Shown here: positions 42,345 through 50,301 of the stretch, piece after piece
How positions within the stretch are numbered: position 1 is the stretch's first letter
How the letters are laid out: every line of letters begins with the position of its first letter
Assembly (NCBI RefSeq): GCF_011766325.1
Contig: NZ_BLLG01000007.1
Span: forward strand, 186,001-250,000
Length of the DNA: 64,000 bases
Reading direction: 5' to 3'
Source of the DNA: Streptomyces pacificus
Lineage (GTDB): Bacteria > Actinomycetota > Actinomycetes > Streptomycetales > Streptomycetaceae
Notes under the pieces: model-generated
Databases searched by the model: none
What the model saw: the letters and a program-made list of their open reading frames with translations, nothing else
What the model was told of the DNA's origin: nothing
Program-made: the position numbers and the translations under genes

Positions 42345-42866
42345 TCAGGGGCCGTCCGGCTCCGAGGTCACGTAGTACGCGGCGAACGCCTCGAGGATCC
42401 GCTCCTCGTCGATCCGGTCGTCCCCGTCCGAGTCCAGCGCGGCGGCCACCGCGGTGCAGTCGCCGGGTTCGACGCCCAGGGCGCGGAGCACCCGCTCGGC
42501 GCCGGCCCGGGTGACCCCGCCTCCGTCCTCGTCGGCGATGGCGACCACCGCGTGCAGGAACGGCCGGGCGATCTCGGCGAAACGGCGGGGGTTGTCACGC
42601 AGGCGCTTCGCCGCGCCCGTGATGAATTCCTGTCGCGAGACCCGCTGGTCGCCGTCGACGTCGGCGATGCCCGCCATGCCCTGCCAGAACGCCTCAGCGC
42701 CCGAGTACAGGGCCTGCCCCTTGTCGGAGCGTGCTGTCGTGCCGAACTCGGCGAGGAGCGCCGCGGCCGCTTTGCTGAAGTCCGCGCGATCGATGTAGCC
42801 GTTGCCGTCCTGGTCGAACCCGGCGAAGCGGTGGGCGATCTTGCGCTCGTATTCTGCGCTGTCCAT
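42345..42866 (-). CDS. EF-hand calcium-binding protein (calerythrin/CabD-like)
   Basis: 173 residues from ATG 42866. Four EF-hand loops: DQDGNGYIDRADF (residues 18-30), DVDGDQRVSRQEF (about 69-81), DEDGGGVTRAGAE (about 112-124, degenerate: Gly and Val in ligand places) and DSDGDDRIDEERI (about 145-157). This is the sarcoplasmic-calcium-binding / calerythrin type seen in Streptomyces CabA-CabE, thought to buffer or sense Ca2+. It has no signal peptide, so it is cytoplasmic. Confidence 0.93.
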   Translation of the reverse strand: MDSAEYERKIAHRFAGFDQDGNGYIDRADFSKAAAALLAEFGTTARSDKGQALYSGAEAFWQGMAGIADVDGDQRVSRQEFITGAAKRLRDNPRRFAEIARPFLHAVVAIADEDGGGVTRAGAERVLRALGVEPGDCTAVAAALDSDGDDRIDEERILEAFAAYYVTSEPDGP

Positions 42867-42905
42867 GCGGGGAGCGTACGGCGTCGGAGCGGTCCTTGCG
42901 TCCTG

Positions 42906-43310
42906 TTACGCGGACAGCGGCCGCGTCTCGCCGTCGGTGGCGGCCGGCACGTCCTCGTACACCTCGAACAGCCGGCGCACTCCGAGGGCGGCGAGCACCC
43001 GGTTCACATGCGAGCCCTCGACCGCTCCGCGGGCGGGCAGGATCAGCCTCAGCCGCCCGCGGCAGGAGTGCAGCAGCCGGCGTGCGGCGATCAGCACGCC
43101 CACGCCGCTGGAGTCGCAGAAGACCACACCGGACAGGTCCAGTACGAGATGGCGGCGCCCGACGGCCACGGCATCGTGCACATGCCGCCGGATCTCGGGG
43201 GAGCTGACCAGGTCCAGTTCGCCCCGAATGTGCAGTATGGTCCATGGGGTCTGTTCGGTCCGTTCCACTTCGAGCGTCAGGCGCGTCTCTTTCGTCACAC
43301 GGGTTCCCAT
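42906..43310 (-). CDS. STAS-domain anti-sigma factor antagonist
   Basis: 134 residues from ATG 43310. STAS/SpoIIAA fold: TPWTILHIRGELDLVSSPEI, HLVLDLSGVVFCDSSGVGVL with the phospho-acceptor Ser at residues 67-68, and AARRLLHSCRGRLRLILPA. Unphosphorylated antagonists bind anti-sigma kinases and free the sigma factor. The gene is divergent from the sigma gene at 43503 across 190 bp. S. coelicolor has the same neighbours (SCO4409/SCO4410 from memory). The cognate HATPase kinase may be the protein at 51934-52425 or one elsewhere. Confidence 0.92.
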   Translation of the reverse strand: MGTRVTKETRLTLEVERTEQTPWTILHIRGELDLVSSPEIRRHVHDAVAVGRRHLVLDLSGVVFCDSSGVGVLIAARRLLHSCRGRLRLILPARGAVEGSHVNRVLAALGVRRLFEVYEDVPAATDGETRPLSA

Positions 43311-43502
43311 CCGGACGTCGTCGGTCCCTTCCCGCGCTGCTGCCCTGCCGCGCCGCGGCGAAACCCTCTACCACGTGTGGTCTTCGCGGGTGCGCAGTTG
43401 CCATAAAGGGACGTGCGTTCCGGCCGCGTCGCATTACATTCGAGTGGACGACAGGACGAGCGCAGGGCGACGGGGACCGAACACAGGCTTGGGGGCCGCC
43501 GG

Positions 43503-44081
43503 ATGGGCAAGCACGCACCACCCCGCTGGGACCGCAGGATGCAGCAGCGGCTCGCGCGGGGCGAGGCAGCCGCCCTGGGCGAGCTGTACGACCGGTTCGC
43601 CTCGCTCGTCCACAGCCAGGCCCATTGGGTGCTCGACGACGACGCGGCCGCCGACCAGGTGACCCGAGAGGTGTTCGGTTACGTGTGGGAGAACCCGGAC
43701 GCGTACGACCCCAGACAGGGCTCCATGCGTTCCTGGGTGGCGCGCCTCACACACGGCCAGGCCGTCCACCGGCTGCGGGAGCAGGAGCGTGCGGCCACCG
43801 CGGAGACCGGTGGCGGCGCGGACGACCTGGAGCAGAGGGTGCGCCGCGCCGCGGTGGCCGCACGCGCGGACTACATCGTGACATCGATGCCCGCGCCGCT
43901 GCGGGCCGCCCTGGAACTGGCGTACCACCAGCGCAGGGACTACCGGCAGACCGCCGCCGACCTCGGGGTGACCGAGGACGAGGCCCGCCGCAGACTGCGG
44001 CTCGGCCTCCAGCTGCTGGCGACGGCCGGCGCACCCGCCCTGGACGGTTCTCCGCCGCCTGAACCGGAACAGCGCTCGTGA
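43503..44081 (+). CDS. RNA polymerase sigma factor, ECF-like sigma-70
   Basis: 192 residues from ATG 43503. Region 2 at residues about 10-85 (RLARGEAAALGELYDRFASLVHS, DQVTREVFGYVWENPDAYDP, GSMRSWVARLTHGQAVHRLR). Region 4 at about 120-175 (PAPLRAALELAYHQRRDYRQT, AADLGVTEDEARRRLRLGL). The spacing lacks a region 3, typical of ECF factors. Promoter specificity cannot be predicted. Its last codon overlaps the GTGA start of the putative zinc anti-sigma gene, and a STAS antagonist is divergent, so this sigma may be controlled both by a ZAS anti-sigma and by a partner-switching module. Confidence 0.92.
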   Translation: MGKHAPPRWDRRMQQRLARGEAAALGELYDRFASLVHSQAHWVLDDDAAADQVTREVFGYVWENPDAYDPRQGSMRSWVARLTHGQAVHRLREQERAATAETGGGADDLEQRVRRAAVAARADYIVTSMPAPLRAALELAYHQRRDYRQTAADLGVTEDEARRRLRLGLQLLATAGAPALDGSPPPEPEQRS

Positions 44082-45481
44082 GCGGGCCACTCGACGGCGG
44101 CCGCGGCCATGGCGGTCCCGAGGACCTGCCGGGCGCGGTGCCGCGCATACCGGGGCCGCGTGCGGCGGGGGACGACCTCTCGCCGCCCGACGTACTGCCT
44201 CCGCCGCCGGACGCGGAGCCCGCTCCTGAGGCGCCGCAGGCGGAGCCGGCCCCTCCGCCGCCGGACGTGCAGTCGGCTCCTCGGGCACCGGAGGCGGAGC
44301 CGGCCCCTCTGCTACCGGAGGCGTTGCCCGCTCCTCGGGCATCGGAGGCGGAGCCGGCTGCCGCTGCCGCTCCTGCGTCTGAGCCGCCGCCCCACCGCCT
44401 ACTCAAGTCCCTCCTCGGCGCATGGGCGTTGGCCGCGTGCTCGCCCGAGGAGACCGCGGCCGTGGAGGAGCACCTCACCGGCTGCGCGTCCTGCGCCGAC
44501 GAGGGGCTCCGGCTGCGGGACGCCGTGGGGCTGCTGCACACCGACCGCGATCTCGACCTCGATCCGCTGCTGCGCTCCCGGGTGCTGGAGAACTGCCTGG
44601 GCCGCAGGCCCGCGCGGATCCCCGTGCCGGCCTGGGCCGGTGCGTACGACGCGGAGACGGCCCGTCTCGACGCCCTGCTGAGGGACATCGGCGACGCGGA
44701 GTGGCACGCGCCGGTGCGGCTGAGGTGGTTCGACGGCGAGGAGAAGGTGAGCCGCAAGGCCACGGTCGCCGGGGTGATCGGCCATCTGATGTCCACGGAC
44801 GGACTGGTGGCCTCGGCCCTGGGGCTCGGGGACCCGGCCGGCCCCGACGCGCCGGCCTCCCCGACCGAGCGCACCGAGCTGCTGTGGGAATCGGGCGAGC
44901 GCCCGGCGACGCGTTCGGTGCGGGTGCCGTGGCGGGAGCAGAGCCATGCGCTGGTGCGGACGGTGTCGTTCGCCGGGCGCGGGGTGGAGCGGCTGTACGT
45001 ACCGTACGGGGACTTCGCGCTGCCGCTGCAGGACGCGATGCTTGACCGCGCCTTCGAGTGCTGGGTGCACGCGGACGACATCGCCGCCGCGGTGGACTAC
45101 CCGTACGATCCACCGGCCGGTGCGCATCTGCACCACATGATCGACCTGGCGGCCCGGCTGCTGCCCGCGGCGCTGGCCGCCCGGCGCCGGGCGGGGCTCG
45201 CCTCCCCGGCCCGCGGTCTGGTGACGGCGGGCTCGCCGGGCCGCTCGCTGCATCTGGAGGTGGAGGGCGCCGGCGGCGGCCACTGGTACATCTCGCTGGA
45301 CTCGCCCGCCGCGGTCGGCGACCCGGACCACGCGGTCGCCCAGATCGCCCTCGATGCCGTGGAGTTCTGCCAGCTGGTCGCGGGCCATGTGCCACCGGCG
45401 GACGCGGCGGCCGGTCAGGAGGGGGACCGTGAGGCTGTCCGGGAGGTCCTGTTCGCCGCGGCCTCGCTGTCCCGGCTCTGA
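44078..45481 (+). CDS. ZAS anti-sigma domain fused to mycothiol-dependent maleylpyruvate-isomerase-like domain
   Basis: 467 residues from GTG 44078, overlapping the sigma gene by GTGA. Residues 1-110 are Pro/Glu/Ala-rich with PAPEAPQAEPAP-like repeats. At about 115-140 lies a zinc-associated anti-sigma motif, LLGAWALAACSPEETAAVEE followed by HLTGCASC (H-x3-C-x2-C). From about 190 on comes an MDMPI N-terminal domain: YDAETARLDALLRDIGDAEW, KATVAGVIGHLMSTDGL with a metal-ligand His, a LDRAFECWVHADDIA helix and a C-terminal MDMPI-type domain. The overlap with the sigma gene and the ZAS motif make it the likely anti-sigma factor; the MDMPI part could couple release to thiol or metal state. There is no transmembrane helix. 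Confidence 0.88.
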   Translation: MSGPLDGGRGHGGPEDLPGAVPRIPGPRAAGDDLSPPDVLPPPPDAEPAPEAPQAEPAPPPPDVQSAPRAPEAEPAPLLPEALPAPRASEAEPAAAAAPASEPPPHRLLKSLLGAWALAACSPEETAAVEEHLTGCASCADEGLRLRDAVGLLHTDRDLDLDPLLRSRVLENCLGRRPARIPVPAWAGAYDAETARLDALLRDIGDAEWHAPVRLRWFDGEEKVSRKATVAGVIGHLMSTDGLVASALGLGDPAGPDAPASPTERTELLWESGERPATRSVRVPWREQSHALVRTVSFAGRGVERLYVPYGDFALPLQDAMLDRAFECWVHADDIAAAVDYPYDPPAGAHLHHMIDLAARLLPAALAARRRAGLASPARGLVTAGSPGRSLHLEVEGAGGGHWYISLDSPAAVGDPDHAVAQIALDAVEFCQLVAGHVPPADAAAGQEGDREAVREVLFAAASLSRL

Positions 45482-45712
45482 CGGTGCGGCTCCGGCCGTC
45501 GTGGGCGCGCCGGTCCGGTGCGGCCGGTGGTCCGGTTCTGACGGTGCGGCTCCGGCCGTCGTGGGCGCGCCGGTCCGGTGCGGCCGGTGGTCCGGTTCTG
45601 ACGGTGCGGCTCCGGCCGTCGTGGGCGCGCCGGTCCGGTGCGGCCGGTGGTCCGGCTCTGACGGTCCGGCTCCGGCCGTCGTCAGCGCGCCGGTCCGGTC
45701 CGGTGCGGGCCG
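45472..45712 (+). repeat. 60-bp tandem repeat starting at a stop codon
   Basis: Units 45481-45540 and 45541-45600 are identical, 45601-45660 differs at one base, and 45661-45712 is a degenerate fourth copy. The last nine bases of the preceding gene (CCGGCTCTG) equal the end of the unit, and the TGA stop sits on the first unit junction. Confidence 0.97.
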
Positions 45713-45785
45713 GTTGAAGGGACCGGCCGCGGGACCGCTCGACGGGATCCCTCGACGGGACCGGCCTGCGGGGCCGGCCGGGGAG

Positions 45786-46208
45786 TCAGTCGGTGGAGAG
45801 CGAGATCGCCGTCGCCTTGACCAGGGCGACCGCGGAGCCGCCGACCGCCAGCCCGAGTTCCTCCCGTGCCTCCTCGGTGACCGCCGCGGTCAGGTCCTGG
45901 CCGCCGTCCAGCCTCAGCCGGACGGCGGCCATCGCCGTACCCGGCGTCACCGACACGACCGTGCCGGGCAGCTGGTTGCGGATGCTGAGGCCCTTCACGC
46001 GCGAGGTGGCGAGTGCCACCTCGCTGGCCTTCACCAGGGCGCTGACCGCCCCGCCGGGGAAGATGCCGAGCTCGGTGACGGCGTCGGCGGTCACGGCCGA
46101 GGTGATCTCCTCGCCGCTGTCGAGGCGGATCCTCACCGCCGCCATGGCGGGACCTGCGGAGACCGCCATCACGGTGCCGGGCAGCTGGTTGCGGATGCTC
46201 AGGCTCAT
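45786..46208 (-). CDS. molybdenum-pterin-binding protein with two Mop/TOBE domains (molbindin)
   Basis: 140 residues from ATG 46208; an earlier GTG 46241 would add MDDHPRDERRD. Two tandem Mop domains are seen: SIRNQLPGTVMAVSAGPAMA to ALVKASEVAL (residues 3-68) and SIRNQLPGTVVSVTPGTAMA to ALVKATAISLS (about 74-138). The SARNQL/SIRNQL start is the molbindin hallmark. These small cytosolic proteins bind molybdate or tungstate oligomerically and serve as storage or homeostasis factors. It sits 58 bp after the CoA ligase gene on the same strand, but a functional link is doubtful. Confidence 0.92.
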   Translation of the reverse strand: MSLSIRNQLPGTVMAVSAGPAMAAVRIRLDSGEEITSAVTADAVTELGIFPGGAVSALVKASEVALATSRVKGLSIRNQLPGTVVSVTPGTAMAAVRLRLDGGQDLTAAVTEEAREELGLAVGGSAVALVKATAISLSTD

Positions 46209-46266
46209 GTCGCGCCGTTCGTCTCGGGGGTGGTCGTCCACGCCTCGGGGATGCCGTTCCCGTCCC

Positions 46267-47778
46267 CTATGCCGTGTCCGCCCCAGTGAACCGCTCGCGC
46301 AGCCGGTACTTGAGCACCTTGCGCAGTGTGTCGTTGCGGGGCAGCGCGTCCACGACCTCCAGCTGCTCGGGGATCTTGTGCACGGCGAGCCCCGCGCTCC
46401 GCAGGTGCCCGGCGACCTCGCCCAGAGTCAACGGTCGGGCGCCCTGCGGCTGTTCGACCACGGCGCAGACCCGTTCGCCGCGTTCCGCGTCCGGCAGTCC
46501 GATCACGGCGGCCGCGCCGATGCCGGGGTGTTCGTGGAGCAGGTCCTCGATCTCCCTGGCGGAGATGTTCTCGCCCTTGCGGATGATGACGTCCTTGCGG
46601 CGCCCGGTCAGGACGAGATGGCCGGAGCCGGTGAGATGCCCCAGGTCCCCGGTGCGGAGGAAACCGTCGGCGTCGAACGCCGCGGCGGTGTGCCCGGGGT
46701 CCAGATAGCCCCGGCAGACCGCCTCGCCGCGCAGCCGCACCTCGCCGTCGACGATCCGTATCTCCATGCCCTCGGGAGGCCGTCCTTCGGTCGTGGCCAG
46801 GTCCTCCGGGCGGTCGTCCGGCGAACCCATGGTGATCATCGGGGCCTCGGTCATGCCGTAGCCGTGGGTGAGCTGCACGCCCATCTCGCGGACGACGGCG
46901 TGGTAGAGCTCGGGGGGTTTGGGGGCGCCTCCGCCGGCGAGGAGCCGGAGGGTGGGGACGACCGGTTCGCCGGGTCGCCGGCGCTGCTCGGCGAGCAGCA
47001 TGGCGTAGAAGGCCGTGGATCCGCCGGCGGTGGTGACCTTGTGCCTGCGGTAGGTGTCGAGCGCCTCCGGGAGGGCGAACGTCTCGAAGAGCACGGCCGG
47101 GAAGCCGTACAGCATCAGCATCACCAGGTAGTCCGCACCGCCGATGTGGGCGAACGGGAAGGCGATGGAGCCGATGTCGTCCGGCGTCAGTCGCAGCGCG
47201 TGGGCGAGGCAGGAGCCGCCCGCGATCAGGGAGCGGTCGGTGTGCAGGACGCCTTTGGGGTCGGAGGTGGTGCCGGAGGTCCAGTAGATCCAGCGCACCC
47301 CGGTGCCGTCGGCGGGCGGCGGGGGCAGGGCGGCGGGGTCGCCGTCGGGGAGGTCCCGGTACGCACCGAAGATCCCGCGGGCGCCGATCCGCCGGGCCAT
47401 CGCCGTGTGGTCGAAGCCGCGCCAGACGCCCGGCACCGCGAAGTACTGGGCCGCGCAGGCGTCGAGGGCGAAGCGGACCTCCCGGTCCCGGTAGAAGGGG
47501 ATCACCGGGGACTGCACGGCGCCGAGCCTGGCGAGTGCCCCGGTCAGCAGGACGGTCTCGATGCGGGTGGGCAGCTGCCAGGCCACGACCGTGCCGGGGC
47601 GGACGCCGCGCGCGTACAGCCCGGCGGCGACCCGTTCGCAGGAGGCGCGCAGTTCGCCGAAGGTGAGGGCGCGTTCGTCCTGGATCAGGGCGGTGCGGCC
47701 GGGGGTGAGCCGGGCGCGGCGCTCGATGAGCTCCCAGAGGGTGCGGGAGCCGTCCAGGGAGTGTGCGGTGTCGGTCAA
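46267..47778 (-). CDS. AMP-binding acyl-CoA synthetase (cyclohexanecarboxylate-CoA ligase-like)
   Basis: 503 residues from ATG 47778. ANL enzyme: TLWELIERRARLTPGRTALI, the adenylate motif IYWTSGTTSDPKGVLHTDRS, AFPFAHIGGADYL, HGYGMTEAPMITMGSP, the hinge FLRTGDLGHLTGSGHLVLTG, RKDVIIRKGENISAREIE and a C-terminal Lys near LRKVLKYRLRERF. It activates a carboxylic acid to its CoA ester. It is divergent from the amidohydrolase gene; the 193-bp region between them carries two copies of the regulon palindrome, so the two are probably controlled together. It is likely the entry enzyme of the second catabolic region. Confidence 0.92.
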   Translation of the reverse strand: MTDTAHSLDGSRTLWELIERRARLTPGRTALIQDERALTFGELRASCERVAAGLYARGVRPGTVVAWQLPTRIETVLLTGALARLGAVQSPVIPFYRDREVRFALDACAAQYFAVPGVWRGFDHTAMARRIGARGIFGAYRDLPDGDPAALPPPPADGTGVRWIYWTSGTTSDPKGVLHTDRSLIAGGSCLAHALRLTPDDIGSIAFPFAHIGGADYLVMLMLYGFPAVLFETFALPEALDTYRRHKVTTAGGSTAFYAMLLAEQRRRPGEPVVPTLRLLAGGGAPKPPELYHAVVREMGVQLTHGYGMTEAPMITMGSPDDRPEDLATTEGRPPEGMEIRIVDGEVRLRGEAVCRGYLDPGHTAAAFDADGFLRTGDLGHLTGSGHLVLTGRRKDVIIRKGENISAREIEDLLHEHPGIGAAAVIGLPDAERGERVCAVVEQPQGARPLTLGEVAGHLRSAGLAVHKIPEQLEVVDALPRNDTLRKVLKYRLRERFTGADTA

Positions 47779-47853
47779 GGCCGTCCCCTTCCCGCCGGGC
47801 GAACGGCGAGGTGACGGAGCCCCGACGGCCTCTCCACCGGGCTCCGGCCCGTC

Positions 47854-47872
47854 ACCTGACGCAACGTCAGGT
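47854..47872. promoter_or_regulatory. operator-like palindrome ACCTGACG-CAA-CGTCAGGT
   Basis: Perfect 8-bp arms around a 3-bp centre, 76 bp upstream of the CoA ligase start. It shares the 6-3-6 core CTGACG-N3-CGTCAG with three other sites in the window. Confidence 0.7.
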
Positions 47873-47932
47873 AACGGCCAAGCCTAGGGTTCGCCGCCTT
47901 GCCGGTCCAGGGGTGCGGGGCTAGCCTGCTAA

Positions 47933-47947
47933 CTGACGATCCGTCAG
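47933..47947. promoter_or_regulatory. operator-like palindrome CTGACG-ATC-CGTCAG
   Basis: Perfect 6-bp arms, 24 bp before the amidohydrolase start and overlapping its probable promoter. It is the second site in the divergent ligase/amidohydrolase region. Confidence 0.7.
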
Positions 47948-47971
47948 ATAAGTGGGGAACGGAGGGGCCCG

Positions 47972-49168
47972 ATGGAACGGGAACTGCCTCGGATCATCAG
48001 CGTCGACGACCATGTGATCGAGCCCGCGCACCTCTTCGAGACCTGGCTGCCGGCCAGGTACCGGGACCGCGGACCCCGGCCCCTCACCACCGGTATCGGC
48101 GAACTGGCCTACATCGGCGGGAAGTACCGCATCACGATGGACCCCGACGGGCCTCCCGCAGACTGGTGGGTCTACGAGGACCTGCGGTTCCCGTACAAGC
48201 GCAACATCGCCGCCGTCGGCTTCGACCGCGACGCCATGACCCTGGAGGGGATCACCCGCGCCGAGATGCGCCGCGGCTGCTGGGACCCCAAGGCCCGGCT
48301 CGAGGACATGGACCTCAACCACGTCGAGGCGTCCCTGTGCTTCCCCACCTTCCCCCGCTTCTGCGGCCAGACCTTCGCCGAGGCCCACGACAAGGAGGTC
48401 GCGCTCGCCTGCGTCCGCGCCTACAACGACTGGATGGTGGAGGAGTGGTGCGGGGACAGCGCCGGCCGGCTCATCCCCCTGTGCCTCATCCCGCTGTGGG
48501 ACATCGGACTCGCGGTGGCCGAGGTCCGGCGCAACGCGGCGCGCGGCGTGCGGGCCGTGACCTTCTCGGAGATCCCCAGCCACCTGGGGCTGCCGTCGAT
48601 CCACACCGGCTACTGGGACCCGTTCTTCGCCGTCTGCCAGGAGACCGGGACGGTCGTCAACATGCACATCGGCTCGTCCTCGCAGATGCCCGCGGCCTCG
48701 CCCGACGCGCCCCCCGCCGTCCAGGCGTCGCTGTCCTTCAACAACGCCATGGCGTCCATGGCTGACTTCCTCTTCAGCGGCGTGCTGGTGAGGTTCCCCG
48801 CGCTCAGGCTCGCCTACAGCGAGGGCCAGATGGGCTGGATCCCCTACGCGCTGGAGCGCGCGGACGACGTGTGGCGGGAGCACCGGGCCTGGGGCGGGGT
48901 GCGCGACCTGGTCCCCGAGCCGCCGTCCACGTACTACTACCGGCAGATCTTCTGCTGCTTCTTCCGCGACAAGCACGGCGTCGCCTCGCTGGACGTGGTG
49001 GGACGCGACAACGCCACCTTCGAGACGGACTACCCGCACGTCGACTCGACCTTCCCGCACACCCGGGAAGTCGCCCTGGACCATGTGAAGGACCTCGACG
49101 ACGAGACCGTCCACAAGCTGATGCGCGGCAACGCCATCCGCATGCTCGGCCTGGGCCTGGACGCCTAG
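47972..49168 (+). CDS. amidohydrolase family protein (TIM-barrel, ACMSD-like)
   Basis: 398 residues from ATG 47972, with GGGGAACGGAGGGG upstream. Amidohydrolase_2 fold: RIISVDDHVIEPAHLFETWL carries an Asp-His in place of H-x-H, then MDLNHVEASLCFPTFPRFCG, CVRAYNDWMVEEWCG, GLPSIHTGYWDPFFAVCQET and NATFETDYPHVDSTFPHTRE with the late Asp/His ligands. Proteins of this group (often called predicted metal-dependent hydrolases of the TIM-barrel fold) accompany acyl-CoA dehydrogenase and ligase genes in steroid- or terpenoid-like degradation clusters of actinobacteria. They may hydrolyse or decarboxylate a cyclic intermediate. Its stop (TAG) shares a base with the GTG of the next gene. Confidence 0.9.
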   Translation: MERELPRIISVDDHVIEPAHLFETWLPARYRDRGPRPLTTGIGELAYIGGKYRITMDPDGPPADWWVYEDLRFPYKRNIAAVGFDRDAMTLEGITRAEMRRGCWDPKARLEDMDLNHVEASLCFPTFPRFCGQTFAEAHDKEVALACVRAYNDWMVEEWCGDSAGRLIPLCLIPLWDIGLAVAEVRRNAARGVRAVTFSEIPSHLGLPSIHTGYWDPFFAVCQETGTVVNMHIGSSSQMPAASPDAPPAVQASLSFNNAMASMADFLFSGVLVRFPALRLAYSEGQMGWIPYALERADDVWREHRAWGGVRDLVPEPPSTYYYRQIFCCFFRDKHGVASLDVVGRDNATFETDYPHVDSTFPHTREVALDHVKDLDDETVHKLMRGNAIRMLGLGLDA

Positions 49169-50301
49169 TGGACCTCGCCTGCACCGAGGAGGAGGAGGCC
49201 TTCAGGGCCGGGCTGCGCCACTGGCTGAGCACCGCCCTGCCCGCACTCCCGCCCCGGCCCCCGCCCGGCGACTGGCCGGCCCGCCGCGCCCACGACCGCG
49301 CCTGGCAGCGGGCCCTGTACGACGCCGGGTACGCCGGCGTCCACTGGGACGCGTCCCCGACCCGGCGGCTGATCTTCCTGGAGGAGACCGAGGAGGCCGG
49401 CGCCCCCTATGTCGGCGCCAACTTCGTCGGGCTGCTCCACGCCGGCCCCACCATCGCCGCCGAGGGCACGCCCGAGCAGCGCGCCCGCTGGCTGCCACCC
49501 ATCCTGCGCGGCGACGAGATCTGGTGCCAGGGCTTCAGCGAGCCGGACGCCGGCTCCGACCTCGCCTCCCTGCGGACCAGGGCCGTCCGGGACGGCGACG
49601 CCTATGTGGTGACCGGCGCCAAGGTCTGGACCTCGCACGCCGAGATCGCCGACTGGTGCGAACTGCTGGTGCGCACCGACCCCGAGGCGCCCCGCCACCG
49701 CGGCATCAGCTGGCTGGCGATGCCGATGGACGCGCCCGGCGTCACCGTCCGGCCGCTGCGCACCCTCGCCGGCTCCACGGAGTTCGCCGAGGTGTTCCTC
49801 GACGAGGTACGGGTACCGGCCGCCAACCGGGTGGGGGAGGAGAACGACGGCTGGCGGGTCACCATGGTGACCCTGTCCTTCGAACGCGGCACCGCCTTCG
49901 CCGGCGAGGTCGTCGCCTGCCGCCGCACCCTCGCCGCGCTGGCGCGCACCGCACGGGAGAACGGCCGCTGGGACGACACCGTCCTGCGCCGCCGGCTGGG
50001 CAGGCTGAACGCGGAGTTCCGCGCCCTGTGGCGGCTCGTCCAGTTCAACGTCGCCGAGGCCGAGGCGACCGGCGGCGTCCCCGGCGCCGGCGGCTCGGTC
50101 TTCAAGCTCCGCTACTCCGAGGCGCGCCGGGAGCTCTACGACACGGCCGCCGCGGTACTCGGCCCGGACGCGCTCGACCTGTCCCGCGGGTGGACGATCG
50201 ACCGGCTGTCGTCGCTGTCGTACACCATCGCCGCGGGCACCTCGCAGATCCAGCGGAACATCGTCGCCGAGCGGATCCTCGGCCTGCCGAAGGAGCGGTG
50301 A
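49168..50301 (+). CDS. acyl-CoA dehydrogenase, large subunit without catalytic base
   Basis: 377 residues from GTG 49168, one base overlapping the preceding TAG. FAD/acyl-CoA dehydrogenase fold: WCQGFSEPDAGSDLASLRTR, AKVWTSHAEIADWCELLVRT and a C-terminal SYTIAAGTSQIQRNIVAERI. At the position of the usual catalytic Glu (E376 in MCAD, YEGT) this protein has Ala (IAAGTSQIQRN), while the FAD-contacting QIQRN is kept. Such subunits, known from the mycobacterial ChsE enzymes, work as alpha2-beta2 heteromers with a second, shorter subunit that supplies the base. The next gene, coupled by GTGA, fits that role. The probable substrate is a ring-bearing or side-chain acyl-CoA. Confidence 0.92.
   Translation: MDLACTEEEEAFRAGLRHWLSTALPALPPRPPPGDWPARRAHDRAWQRALYDAGYAGVHWDASPTRRLIFLEETEEAGAPYVGANFVGLLHAGPTIAAEGTPEQRARWLPPILRGDEIWCQGFSEPDAGSDLASLRTRAVRDGDAYVVTGAKVWTSHAEIADWCELLVRTDPEAPRHRGISWLAMPMDAPGVTVRPLRTLAGSTEFAEVFLDEVRVPAANRVGEENDGWRVTMVTLSFERGTAFAGEVVACRRTLAALARTARENGRWDDTVLRRRLGRLNAEFRALWRLVQFNVAEAEATGGVPGAGGSVFKLRYSEARRELYDTAAAVLGPDALDLSRGWTIDRLSSLSYTIAAGTSQIQRNIVAERILGLPKER

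Noticed and set aside
45484..45717. Periodic 20-residue peptide frame through the 60-bp repeats
   Set aside because: No start signal; periodicity follows automatically from a repeat unit divisible by three.
48871..49167. Extended start of the acyl-CoA dehydrogenase inside the amidohydrolase gene
   Set aside because: The added sequence is antisense-like and unrelated; GTG 49168 gives the normal N-terminus.
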